A DNA stretch of 64,000 nucleotides, taken from NCBI GenBank assembly GCA_030737875.1, contig CM060911.1, forward strand, positions 54,492,001 through 54,556,000, in the 5' to 3' direction. Positions within the stretch are counted from its first letter, which is position 1. Each line of letters starts with the position of its first letter. This document shows, piece by piece, positions 45,993-56,887 of the stretch. The position numbers were made by a program, and so were the translations under genes. Under the pieces are notes generated by a model. It had not been told where the DNA came from. It did not search any database and saw only the letters and a list, made by a program, of their open reading frames with translations. Source of the stretch: Allium sativum. Lineage: Eukaryota; Streptophyta; Magnoliopsida; Asparagales; Amaryllidaceae.

Positions 45993-46907
45993 TGTTAGCC
46001 TACTTTGTGAACTAGGCAACACAAAGTCAAGAAATCAGATATTGAAGAGCATTTTCAATTAGAAGACTTCGGTTAGGATTGGAGAAGACACTACAACCTA
46101 AATTGGATAGCTGCAGTTGTTCGGGTCGGATCAGAGCAACATATCGGTTCGGGTCGGATAGAATCTTCTGTTCGGATCGGTGAACTGCTGTTGAGGAAAT
46201 TGGTAAGGTATATCTAATCGGATCGGAGGGCAACATAATCTCAGTTGGATTGGAAAGCCACTTGTTTGCCACGGAAATGGATCGGAGCGGAGCGAATTAG
46301 AGAAGAAGAGAGCGTTGCATCCAAGCCAATCCGGGTCGGATCGGGTATCCTGATCCGAACCCCTTATCTGTGCGTCTCCGACCCAAGCCCATGTTCCATA
46401 TTATTCTCCTGCACAAACGCCTGGATATCCGGACCGGCTGTGACCAGTTCCCACTCATAACGTCCGTTACTTTGATGCGTTGTCAGCACAATATTTCATC
46501 CGAACCCGAAGCTGGTGGGATGGACGACACGTGGCCCCGACCCGGATCAAGTTTTGAGCAAATTCACACCTATAAATACCCCGTCTGGAGACAAAGAGAA
46601 GGATCTTTTTTTTAGGCACTTTGAGAATTCAACCACCTCCATAACCCGAACTCCATTACTCCCGGAGAATCCAAATGTTCTTTCATTATTTGTTGTAATC
46701 TATTGAGTGAATATAAGTGAGTTGTGAGTGAAATCAAGTGACAATTACATTGTATTTGCAACTGAATCATCGAATATAGTGAAAGATAAGTGGACGTAGG
46801 CATTTCTTCGCCGAACCACTATAAATCCTGTGTGTTCATTTTTATTTTTGTCTCATCTTATTCGCTTTTAATCAATTTGGGTGTTAGAACCACTTTTGGG
46901 TCTAACA
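45993..46907 (+). repeat. 3' LTR of element D
   Basis: 915 bp, the same length as the 5' LTR, with about 13 substitutions and no indels by eye. TATA box at 46571. It is followed by the GAAAT target duplication and then the last 44 bp of the interrupted E LTR. Confidence 0.95.
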
Positions 46908-46912
46908 GAAAT
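46908..46912. other. Target site duplication of D (right copy)
   Basis: GAAAT, matching 32938-32942. Confidence 0.95.
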
Positions 46913-46956
46913 AAATATTCTACGATCCTCCGATGCATAGAAGGCGGGTCGTTACA
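46913..46956 (-). repeat. Terminal 44 bp of the left LTR of E
   Basis: It continues the E LTR after D and matches 54188-54231 of the right LTR with one or two changes. It ends GGCGGGTCGTTACA. Confidence 0.9.
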
Positions 46957-46970
46957 CTCTCCCCCTTAAG
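46957..46970 (-). other. Polypurine tract of E
   Basis: On the minus strand CTTAAGGGGGAGAG lies directly before the TGTAACGACCCGCC start of the LTR. Confidence 0.88.
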
Positions 46971-47111
46971 AAATTTAGCCCCCGAAATTCCCTAATTATA
47001 GCATATAACGGTTCCCGCATGCCTAACAGCAATTTACAAACCGTCAAACATACATTACAAACACCTAAGTCTATCCTAGCATGCGGAATAACTAAATCGC
47101 AATTTAAAATC

Positions 47112-50100
47112 TTAACAGGCAAAGAGTTCTGGATGTGATTCCCTTATGCTCTCCTCTATTTCCCAAGTACAGTCAATCTCATTCTCGCCCCCACTGAACC
47201 TTCACCAGTTTCACCGCCTTCCTTCGAAGTTGCTTTGTATCGCTCCTGAAAATAGTGATCGGCTTGCGGTTCCCAACCGCCTCGGGTTCTACTTCGATGT
47301 CATCCAACTGATCCAGTGAAATAGTCATATCGGGGTCATGCACGAACTTCCTTAACTGGGAAACAAGAAATACGTTATGAACTGCCGCCATCTTGTCTGG
47401 CAACTCAACTTTATATGCCAAATTCCCAACTTGTTCGAGAACTGGGAATGGACCAACAAATCTGGGTGCTAACTTGCCTCCCCTACCAAATCGAATCACG
47501 CTCTTTAACGGAGAAATCTTGACAAACAACATATCGCCAATGCAGAATTTTAACTCTCTTCGTCTCTTATTAGCATAACTCTTCTGCCTATCTTGGGCAG
47601 CTTTCATTTGCTATTGGATAATCTTGATCTTATCTGAGGTTTCTCTTATCACATCTGGACCAAACACAAATTTCTCACCGGTCTCTAACCAAAATGATGG
47701 TGGGTTGCATGGTCTTCCATATAAAGCTTAAAATGGAGTCATACCAATACTAGATTGATAACTATTATTATATGCAAACTCAACTAGATGCAAATGGTCA
47801 TCCCATGATCCACCAAAATCCAATATACAAGCTCTCAAGTGATCTTCTTATATACGATTTACCCTCTCTGTCTGACCGTCGGTTTGAGGATGATACGCGG
47901 TACTGAGATGTAATTCTGATCCTAACGCCTTTCGTAAGCTCTTCCAAAATCCACTAATAAACAACGGATCTCGGTCGCTCACAATGCCTTTGGGTATTCC
48001 ATGAAATCTCTCTACCCATTTCATATACAGTTCCGCTAACTTAGCTGTCGTTCTATTCGACTTAATGGGTATGAACTTCACACTCATGGTCAATCGGTCC
48101 ACAATCACCTAGATGCTATCATGGCCTGATCTAGTCCTTGGTAACCCATCAATGAAATCCATTGAGACTTGTTCCCATTTCCATTCTAGAATTTCTAATG
48201 GTTGCAACAAACCAGTAGGCTTCTTTTGCTCGACTTTAACTAGCTGGCAATTCTTGCATTTGGATATAAACTTCCCAATGTTTCTTTTCATCCCTTCCCA
48301 TTAGTTGGTCTGCTTCATGTCTTGATACATTTTGTTACCACCAGGATGTATAGTCAGTTTTAAGTGATGACATTCTCTAAGCATTTCGTCTCTTAATTCA
48401 TTGACATTGTGTATAACTAATCTCCCATTCTTTCGGAGCCATCCATCTCGATCAAGCCCATACTTGTTCATCTCCTCGTCGATTCTCATCTGTAACTTGG
48501 AGATGATTTCCAATAGGTTAAGGTCGTCTCTCTGACTGGAACCAATCCGCTCAATCAAAGTAGGTCTGATCGTCAAACTTGCTAACACCTCTGGATCCAG
48601 TTCACACTTTGGTCTGAAATCATACCCTACGATATACTCCAGTTGCTTCCACTTAAGAAAAATAGCCACTAAATTGGCATGTCTTTTACTCAATGCATCA
48701 GCTACTGCATTGTCCTTTCCTGGTGTATATGTGATATCGAAATCATAGGAAGCTAAGAATTCTAACCATCTTTGCTATCAGAGATTTAGATCCTTCTGAG
48801 AAAAAATATACTTCAATGATTTATGATCGGTAAACAACTCGAATCTTTCTCCCAAGAGATAATGTCTCCACATCTTCAACGCGAACACGATTGCTACCAA
48901 TTCCAAATCATGGGTAGGATATCTTTTCTCATACGGTTTCAGCTGTCGACTAGCATAAGCTACAACCCTATCTCTTTGCATCAATACATCACCTAGTCCG
49001 GTACCACATGCATCTGTGTATACCGTCATCTCTTCATTCCCCTTAGGAATGACTAACACTGGCACACATGTCAACTTTTCCTTTAGACTCTTGAATGCAT
49101 TTTCACACCTTTCATCCCAAACGAAAGCTTGATTCTTCTTGGTCAACTGAGTTAACGGTGCCGCTATCTTGGAAAAGTCTTGGATAAACTTCCGATAATA
49201 TCCAGCTAATCCCAAGAAACTTCTTATGTCTGTTGCATTCTTGGGCGTAGACCAATCATGTACCATAGCCACCTTCGCAGGGTCCACGGCAATACCATTC
49301 TCTGAAATAGCATGGCCCAAGAATCTCACTTCCCTCCTCTAGAAGTGACACTTAGAAAAATTCGCTTTCAATTGGTGTTTCCTCAACACCTCCATCACTA
49401 TCCTCAAATGTTCCTTGTGTTCTTTCTCTATCCTCGAGAAAACCAAGATATCATCTACGAACACAAGAACAAACTTATTCAATTGATCCCTGAATACCCT
49501 ATTCATAAGATCCACAAAATATGCTGGTGCATTGGTCAACCTGAATGGCATGACCAACTACTCATAGAATCCAGACAACATCCAAAATGTCGTTTTAGGA
49601 ATACTCTCAATTGCTACTCGGAGCTGATGAAATCCTGTCGTGAGGTCCAATTGGGAGAACACTCTTGCTCCCTCCAGTTGATCAAACAAATCATCTATCC
49701 GCGGAAGTGGATACTTATTCTTTCTAGTCACCTTATTCAACTCGTGATAGTCTACACATTAACGAAGGGAACCATCTGCCTTGATAGCAAATACAACTGG
49801 TGCTCCCCACTCAGAGACACTTTTTCTGGTAAATCCCTTCTTCAAAAGATTGCTTACTTGCACTCCGACCCTCTATGCTCCCTTGGTGACATACAACGAA
49901 GTGGCATCACTATAGGTCTGGCATCTTTCACTAAATCAATACGGAACACAATCTCTCGGTGTGGTGGAAGTCCGATCACTTCCTTGAAGATATTCGGATA
50001 CTGGCCAACAATAGGAATTCCTGCTAACTCGTCCTGCGGGATGTCGAGGGAATTTAGAAAACTAGTCATCACCTCATCACTAGATAGGCCACCAAACACT

Positions 50101-50450
50101 ACACTCCGCCCATCATCCACCTTAATAGTCACCGAAAATCCCTCACGGCCTACCAGCACCCCGTACCTTTAGAGCCAATCGACTCCCAAAATAATGTCAA
50201 ACCCAGTAAAGCCCAAAACAAAGCAATCACAAACAAACATACATCCATGACTCGATAAGACCACATTACGACAAATCATATTGAGACTAGTCGAACCACC
50301 AATCGAGTTCGTCACCGCTAAAGGTCTATCGACTATCTCGGGTTCAAATCCCAACCTATCTACCAGGTCACTAGATATGAAGGAACCGGAAGCCCCAATA
50401 TCAAACAGTACTCGAACAGGAACATCATAAATAGAAAGCATACCTTGAAT
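47112..50450 (-). pseudogene. Element E pol: PR-RT-RNH-INT-chromodomain
   Basis: From right to left on the minus strand. The protease has FDIGASGSFIS near 50390 (the usual Thr after Asp is Ile) and FDIILGVDWL. RT covers about 50130-49340, with [10 protein letters not shown] in place of YVDD. RNase H has VYTDACG near 49020 and [15 protein letters not shown] at about 48780. Integrase runs from about 48400 to 47600: HHCC region, MDFIDGLP, VSDRDPLF and TDGQTERVN, so its catalytic acids are visible. The VHNVFLVSQL block follows near 47370, then a chromodomain (LVKVQW, then CTWE in another frame) ending at a TAA at 47112. Scattered stops and at least one frameshift (G-run near 47190) inactivate it. 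Damage is intermediate between D and F. Confidence 0.9.
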
Positions 50451-50499
50451 GACGACATTCTTTCCTTTGCCGCAGTTGGGGAATTCAACGAAGAAGGAA

Positions 50500-51479
50500 C
50501 AACATTAATAGTATATGCTTTCACAATTTGCTTCGGGTTGCGAACATTTATCCTTGTGATGTCCCACTTGCCCGTAATTGAAGCACGTCATGTCCACTAG
50601 CTTTGCTCGACATTCTTTAGCATAATTGCCCTTCTTGCCATAACTAAAGCACTCAATATCTTTCTTACTCTTTTTCTGACCATCCTTAGCTTGGTTCTGC
50701 TTCCTCTTATTCTGAGAATTATTTTTGCCTCCACCATTTGCCTGTGGCTTTGGCCCCTTTGCAGATGCAACATCGACTTCAGTCTTGGGCTTAGGATAAA
50801 GGCTCTCTGATCTCAGTGCTTTCCCAACAATCAATTCAAAATTCTCATCGATATGGTTTATATGCCTTTCCCCTAAGTACTGATCTATGCCCATTATGAA
50901 CTTCTCATTCTTCTTCTCGGAAGTATCAACAAGGGGTAATCAATACTTCGATAAAGTATCGAACTCAGCAATATATTCCGAGACTGTCCTATCATTCTAT
51001 TTAAGCTCCAAGAACTTCCTAAACAATTCTTATTTCTGAGCAGCTGGGATAAACTTATCACTGAATTGGGCCTTAAACTGATCCCAAGTAACTTGATCCT
51101 CAGGGGTAGCTGCCTAAATAGCGTTCCACCAATTCATTGCCCGTCCTTACAGCTGACGGGATGTTAGCCTTCTCTTCATCGCATCCTCGATACCTAAGTC
51201 TTCGAAGATACGCTCACAGCCATCCAACCAGTCCTGAACTTCTGTAGCTGATTCCGTTTAGTGGAACGGCTTCCCACCAAGACTAGTATAGTCTTTACAG
51301 TGCTTGGTGAAATCGGCCCTAGGCGCCTGCACCGCTGCACCACCACCATTTGCAGCATTAGGAGATGTCCTCTGAACATCCCAAAGCATCTCTCTCATGA
51401 GGTCATTAAACATTTTCCTTATATCAAAAGCATTCCCATTATTAGCTCCTCTACCAGTGCCCCTCATATGTCGGCTCAT
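50500..51479 (-). pseudogene. Element E gag
   Basis: The ATG at 51479 opens MSRHMRGTGRGANNG, then the gag core with WWN and FIPAAQK-like landmarks broken by several stops. An open stretch at 50894-50505 has a Lys/Gln-rich linker and two zinc knuckles. Both knuckles read CF(S/N)YG where CXXC needs a second Cys, so each has a Cys to Tyr change. The first also has Asn in place of the His. It is not expected to bind RNA normally. Confidence 0.88.
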
Positions 51480-51660
51480 CGTTCAATCTGTAAGGAGAAA
51501 ACGATTAACCATCTCTTCAGTGGTGCCAGTGCAGTGCGACTCCATCCTTAAATATACTAATAGTATATATATAGCTTTTGAAAACCAAAATATCACAAAT
51601 ACGCTCTCTCATATACGTATACTATCTCGCCCTAGTGTCTTTCCCTAGGTTAACTATGCA

Positions 51661-51677
51661 ACCTGGCTTTGATACCA
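51661..51677 (-). other. Primer binding site of E
   Basis: On the minus strand TGGTATCAAAGCCAGGT, two bases from the LTR. It is a one-base variant of the initiator-methionine type TGGTATCAGAGC and extends further into the tRNA complement. Confidence 0.85.
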
Positions 51678-51679
51678 AG

Positions 51680-54231
51680 TGTGACGGCCCGCTCCGCACC
51701 AGCCGACATTTCCAATGAAAGTGCGTTGTGCCAATGCCCGACTAGCACGGGAGGGTAGCCAAAGAAAGGAAAGGAATTTGAACTAATAAGGAACCTGTAG
51801 AATGTCTAACAGCGCATGGGATAATATATAATAATAACATAACTTTGACATAAAATAAGGGGGACAGTGCATAAGCTGGAAACTAAACCATCATAGCAGA
51901 AGAAATCCAAATTACAGCTTATCATCCAAACCAACATTATTACAACTTTGAAATACTGTCTCTAAAGCAAAAGAAAGAGGTGCACTACTGATGCCCAAAG
52001 TAGTGACCAGCAACAAAACAGGGAGAATATAAGTAGATAATACATGGGAGCCTCCTGCTCGTCTCCGGATCAACTACTCATGCATAAACAGCTAACTTAT
52101 CTGTAGTCTGCTCGTTTAGGAGCCTAAGAAGAGATATAAAACTATGGGTCATACAAAAGTCTGGTATGAGCAATAAGTAGCAAAACATAACAATAACAGG
52201 TATACTATACCATACTTGAATCTAGACCTGCAACCAAAGAGTTAGCACAACAAGATGTACAATACTCTAAGGTGACACTAACATATGGTTTAAAGATAAC
52301 GGGGAAGGGGGTGTGCATGTCATAATAATGTCAAACAATCAAGCATAGCAACCATCCTCACATCTCTCACTTAGTCCGTAAAGCATACGATATCCACTGC
52401 TTTGACCTCCCAAATCCTTTGCTATGTTCACTCTACCCCATGGAGTCATGATGGCTCCATTGCACTGATCCATAGCCACTAATCCCTTGCTACGCCCACT
52501 CTGCCACATGAAGTCATGATGACTCCACTTCATTGGCTCATAGCCATGCTACGATCACTCTGCTCCATGGAGTAATAACTACTCCACTGCACTGATCCGT
52601 AGCCTAACATCCGCCTTGGTGGTGAATCAAAGCTATAGACGTTAATAACCCCTTTGCACACGTCCCGCAGCAAAGTCCAACTCATGAAGTTAACTCGTTG
52701 GTTCCCAACTGGATCCTGAGTTCTACTTCCTATTTGGGTTACCTTTGCATCTCGGGTTTTGGTCTCCTCCGGATTGGTTCGATCCTCCTTCTCATCTTCG
52801 GTTCAGTTCGGTCGTAACTATCATTTCCTGGTGGTTCGGTTCGTAGCACCGTCGCATAGTCTGGTTCGTGATTCTCCTCCAGCTCGTGGTCATCATGTAG
52901 ACTCATAAAGCCTCCCTGGTCAGATTGGGATCTCCAAGCGGTTCATAGTACAACGACATAGTCCCACTCGTGGTCCTCCTTCTTCTCATGTTCAATTCGA
53001 GTCGTGGCTTCCTGCTCGTGGCTTGTGGCATTCCAGTTCGGGTCGGGTTCAGAGCAACGGATAGGTTCGTGAGGGACAGATGTGCTCCAGTTCGAAGCAG
53101 ACGGTCCGACTCGTAGTGCATTCGAGTTCCTTCACCTGTTCGGGTCATTCTCTTCTGATCGGGTCGGTTCAGTGACACAAGCTCATGAGTGAGAGGCGAT
53201 CCGATCCGGTCTATTTCCTGCACAATTTCTGCAACTTTCTACCGATTATTTTTTTGGCCATTCGACAGCGTTTTTGACCATTCTAACTGTTCTAAGCAAT
53301 CGTAAATCATACCAAATGGTCATAGCAATATATAACATCAACTGTAAACACCAAAATGATAAATAACCATGTCAAAATGGATCAAACATACCCAAAACCC
53401 ATATTTTCCCCTTAATCATGCTTAACCATAACTAATGATAAGATTAGCAAAGCATATCCAAATTAACCCAAATTTCTAACAGAGGCTTAAAATGATATTT
53501 TAGAATTTCTAAACATTTTTCCAGAATTTAATAATGTATAATTTTGTTAATTAACAATAATCACCCCTAATTAGCCGTAATTAGTGAAAAACAATGCAAA
53601 TCACTCACATTGGCCACAAATTAATCTTAGATCTGAACTTTGCTATTGTTATAGGTCGAATTCCAATGCTTAGCAGCAGACCCAACTCTGATTTTCCATT
53701 AGACTTCCTTGATTTGGTGTAGATTAAGCTAATACGCGATTAAACAATGATTTGAGATGAATTTAGAAAGTAGAGGCCATTGTTAGGGTTGAAGAGAGGT
53801 AAGTGGCGACTGGAAAATAACAAAGAAAAGGTTTATCTAACCCTAATTGGCCCTCATATAGCTCGAATCCCGAAATCCCCCAATGGGCCTAGCTGTTAAT
53901 CACCCGGTTAAGCCCAATTAAGATGTTTTTCACCTTCTAAACCTTAATTCAACGATAAGTCTGTTTGATAAGTGCGACCACTCTATGGAAAGTTAAACCA
54001 TCATCCGGATCTAGTGGAAGTGGTTGCAGGTCAAAACTCCTAACCAATCAAAAGTTGTAGGCGAAACAAGATTCGCCAGGGGCAAAATGTTCATTTAAAA
54101 ATCACCAAAAATCGTGAACATAGGAAATGACCCTAATAGTCATTCCCTAAAGTTACACGACCATACGACTTCATATGATAATGAAATAAATATTCTACGA
54201 TCCTCCAATGCATAGAAGGCGGGTCGTTACA
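51680..54231 (-). repeat. Right LTR (5' LTR) of element E
   Basis: 2552 bp from TGTGACGGCCCGCTCCGCAC to GGCGGGTCGTTACA, uninterrupted. It includes the CTCTGCCCCATGGAGT-type units (52420-52610) and the GGTTCGG-rich stretch (52750-53200). It is followed by CCTCC, the right copy of the target duplication. Confidence 0.92.
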
Positions 54232-54236
54232 CCTCC

Positions 54237-54261
54237 TATACGTAAAATGCGGGTTGTTACA
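54237..54261 (-). repeat. Terminal 25 bp of the right LTR of F
   Basis: TATACGTAAAATGCGGGTTGTTACA aligns with the end of the left LTR of F (23397-23421). It marks where F ends and B resumes. Confidence 0.85.
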
Positions 54262-56617
54262 ACTTTGGTTGACATGTATTTCAAATTCTGAAATGCTTCC
54301 TCGTACTTATTGGACCAAACAAACCTAACATCCTTCTTGTTAGCTTAGTGAGAAGTGTCGCTTTTAGTGAAAAGTCCTTGATAAACCCTTCATAGTACCG
54401 AGACAATCCTAGAAAGCTTCGGACCTTCATAATACTTTCAAGGCTCTTCCGACTAGCGAAGCATCAACCTTCGCAGGAGCCACCGAAAGTCCTTCTTCCA
54501 AAACAATGTGACCAAGGTACTTCAATTTCTTTTCCAAAAACTAACGCTTAAAAACTTGTTTTCAATTAGTGCTTCTGGAAAGCCTCCAGCACTATCCAAA
54601 GGTGCATTCCATGCTCTTTTGTATCCTCCGATTATATCAATATTATCATCAATGAAAAACCAACACAAATTTGTTGAAATTTTCCTGAAACGTTCAGTTC
54701 ATCAAATCCAAGGAGGAAGCGGGTGTGTTCGTCAATCCGAGAGGCATAACAATCCATTTATATGATCTATATCTGGTACGAAACGCTATTAACAGAGCAC
54801 TCTCTGCCGCTACCCTCGGATGTGAAACCCAGTGTCCAAATCCAATTGAAAAAACACTTTTTCTCTGCTCAATTGATCATTAATGCAAAGCAAAGGATAC
54901 CTATTCTTCATTGTTCTCTCACTAAGCTTCCTTTAATTAATACACATTATCAATGATCCATCGGGCTTCTTCACAATCACCGTCGATGCACCCTAAGACG
55001 AACTACCTGGAAGAATGAAGCTTTTACCTCCCAAATCAACAAGTTTCATTTTCAACTCCTTCATCTCCAAAGGGGTCATTTGGCTAAGAGGCCTACTCAC
55101 TGGATCATCTCCCGGCATAAGATTAATTTGAAACTCAAAGTTTTTTTCGATGGTAATCCTTCTAGTGGCTTGAAGACGTCAGCAAATTCCTTAATATAGG
55201 AATACCACTCACCTCTTACTCAAATTCTATACCGCATATCAAAGAAAACATCTGCGGAACCACTCTCTCTACCGAGAAGGCAATCCTATCATTGCTATTA
55301 GGATGCTTCAACGATACTTCTATGTTTCGACACAACATTCTCGCATCATAACCACTCAACCAATCCATACCCAAAATAATTCTGAAACCCTCAAAATCAA
55401 ACACATACAAGTTATGACAAATGTATAACCTACCAACTAGAATTCTAGGTTATCGCATCCCAAACCCAGAGTTGTGTAATCTCTAATAGGATAGCCCATC
55501 CTAAATGAAGTAAAAAGGTATAATGATTCTAAGGACCTATACATCCAGAGATGAATAAACATGATGCACTAGTGTCTAACAAAACTCTAACAGGTATCAA
55601 ATGCCTACCTTCCAACACTGTCTTCCCTTTCTCTATAGTAGTAGATTTGGGACAAAGGTTCCACATCCATCCCTTTGCTCTTTGATGATTATGGACGTTT
55701 TTACTTATAATGCCTAAGTTGGTTGCGGTTAAAGCACCTGACATTCTGCTTTCCGACAGTGGTCTTAGATTCCGTTGCCTTACACTCTATCGAATGGTGA
55801 ACCTTCCAGTAACACTTAAAGTAAACAACTTCTACCTTACTCTTTATCAGCTTTCTTTCTTTTTAAGCCTTATGCCCTTGAAGAACTTCCTCGTCTATTC
55901 CTCATAGTCCTGGTTCCCCACCTCAGTAAGCATCTCTTCGTTACGAATGTCCATCTCTACCGCCACATCACTGGTCTCTCGTAAGTGAGGCATAGTTGCA
56001 TTCACAATCATAAATCTTATCCCATTAATGAACTTCTCATTCTTCAATAAGACAATGTTAATTGTACCTCAAGCATAGCTAGAAAATTCATCAAATCTGG
56101 TGGAATACTTCACCAATGTCATATCACCTTGCTTTAAATCATCAAACTTCCTTATTATTATGCATTGGGCAACTTCAGACACAAACCTTGCCTTTAGACT
56201 CCTTCGTCGATATTCTCAAGCGCTTCCCTCTTCTAATGTCGTAGTCGTAACATCATTCCACCAATGCAAAACATTTTCATGCAATCGTCTCGAGGTCGGT
56301 CTTCTCTTCTTATCATCTACTAAACCTAAGTCCCTTAAGATTTTGTCATAATGCAATAACTAAGTATCCACAACAGCAACATCCTCCATTTAAAGAAATG
56401 GATTCCCACCCAACTTGTGTAATCCCTGCCCAGTTTCGCATAATTGTTCCAATATGAGCTTCCAGATCAACTAATCCGGATCAGCAGCTCCGGATTGCAA
56501 TCTGGATAAGAGTCTGGAATAGATTCTCCATTTTCGCCAGTGGGTTAGCAACACCTGATTCTAACTGTCCCTTCGACCTTCACCTTCCACTTCGGGCAGA
56601 GCATTACCATCAGTCAT
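54262..56617 (-). pseudogene. Element B gag, protease and reverse transcriptase
   Basis: The minus-strand gag begins at the ATG at 56617 (MTDGNALPEVEGEG) and shows GGNPFL, HENVLHWWND and KNEKFINGIR landmarks. A degenerate zinc knuckle follows near 55780. The protease has LLDTSAS near 55570, where the usual Gly after Thr is Ser. An [15 protein letters not shown] block lies near 55375, and RT runs from about 54990 to 54262, with FFIDDN in place of YVDD. Stops and frame changes occur every 20-60 codons, the worst decay in the window apart from G. RT is cut by F at 54262 and continues at 20712. Confidence 0.83.
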
Positions 56618-56887
56618 AGTCTTCCACCCCCGATATTTAGTCTAGCACTTCTTTTCTCCACGTCTTACTTCTTCCTTCAGTAAATAAAGTTTAGTAAGAT
56701 TTCGAAGGGTGTTTGCAAAATGGAAGGGTATATATGTACTTATATAATACAAATACATATACTAATACATAATAGTATCTTTATCCCAACCATTAGAATT
56801 TCTCTGATCTTTGGGTTTTAATTTGAAAAATCCTTATAAAGAAAACATTGTTTTAAATTTGCATAAATCTATGGTGTTATACAAATT
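56618..56887 (-). other. Leader of element B between LTR and gag
   Basis: About 270 bp, AT-rich. The primer site expected next to the LTR is not recognisable; the nearest sequence is a decayed ACACCATAG-like stretch. No gene. Confidence 0.45.

Larger units (their letters stand above)
32943..46907 (+). mobile_element. Tat-lineage gypsy element D with a spliced antisense gene
   Basis: A 13,965-bp complete element: 915-bp LTRs at 32943-33857 and 45993-46907, primer site at 33861, and gag-pro-RT-RNH-aRNH-INT from 34002 to 40063. After these come a 74-bp tandem array, an antisense multi-exon gene (44705 to 41020), a polypurine tract at 45981-45992 and a perfect GAAAT target duplication. Two RNase H domains and a long region between pol and the 3' LTR mark the Tat lineage. 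No extra ORF precedes gag, so it is more Retand/Tat-like than Ogre. LTRs differ at about 13 of 915 sites with no indels, so it is the youngest element here. Confidence 0.93.
30405..54231 (-). mobile_element. Gypsy chromovirus E, split by D
   Basis: Left LTR is 30405-32942 plus 46913-46956, interrupted by D; internal region 46957-51679; right LTR 51680-54231. Without D it is about 9.86 kb. The target duplication is CCTCT (30400-30404) and CCTCC (54232-54236), with one transition. It sits 25 bp inside the end of the right LTR of F. Minus orientation is set by the primer site at 51661-51677, gag at 51479 and polypurine tract at 46957-46970. LTRs differ by about 8% over 245 bp compared by eye. 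Confidence 0.9.
20713..54261 (-). mobile_element. Gypsy chromovirus F, split by E (which holds D)
   Basis: Left LTR is 20713-23421, internal region 23422-28000, and right LTR 28001-30404 continued at 54237-54261 after element E. Minus orientation is shown by the primer site at 27985-27998, by gag at 27817 and by a G-rich polypurine tract at 23422-23442. Without E it is about 9.7 kb. It lies in the RNase H region of B. The flanking 5-mers are ambiguous: ATTTT beside the left LTR and ACTTT beside the right if the left LTR has lost its first two bases. LTRs differ by about 17% over the first 240 bp compared by eye. Confidence 0.85.
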
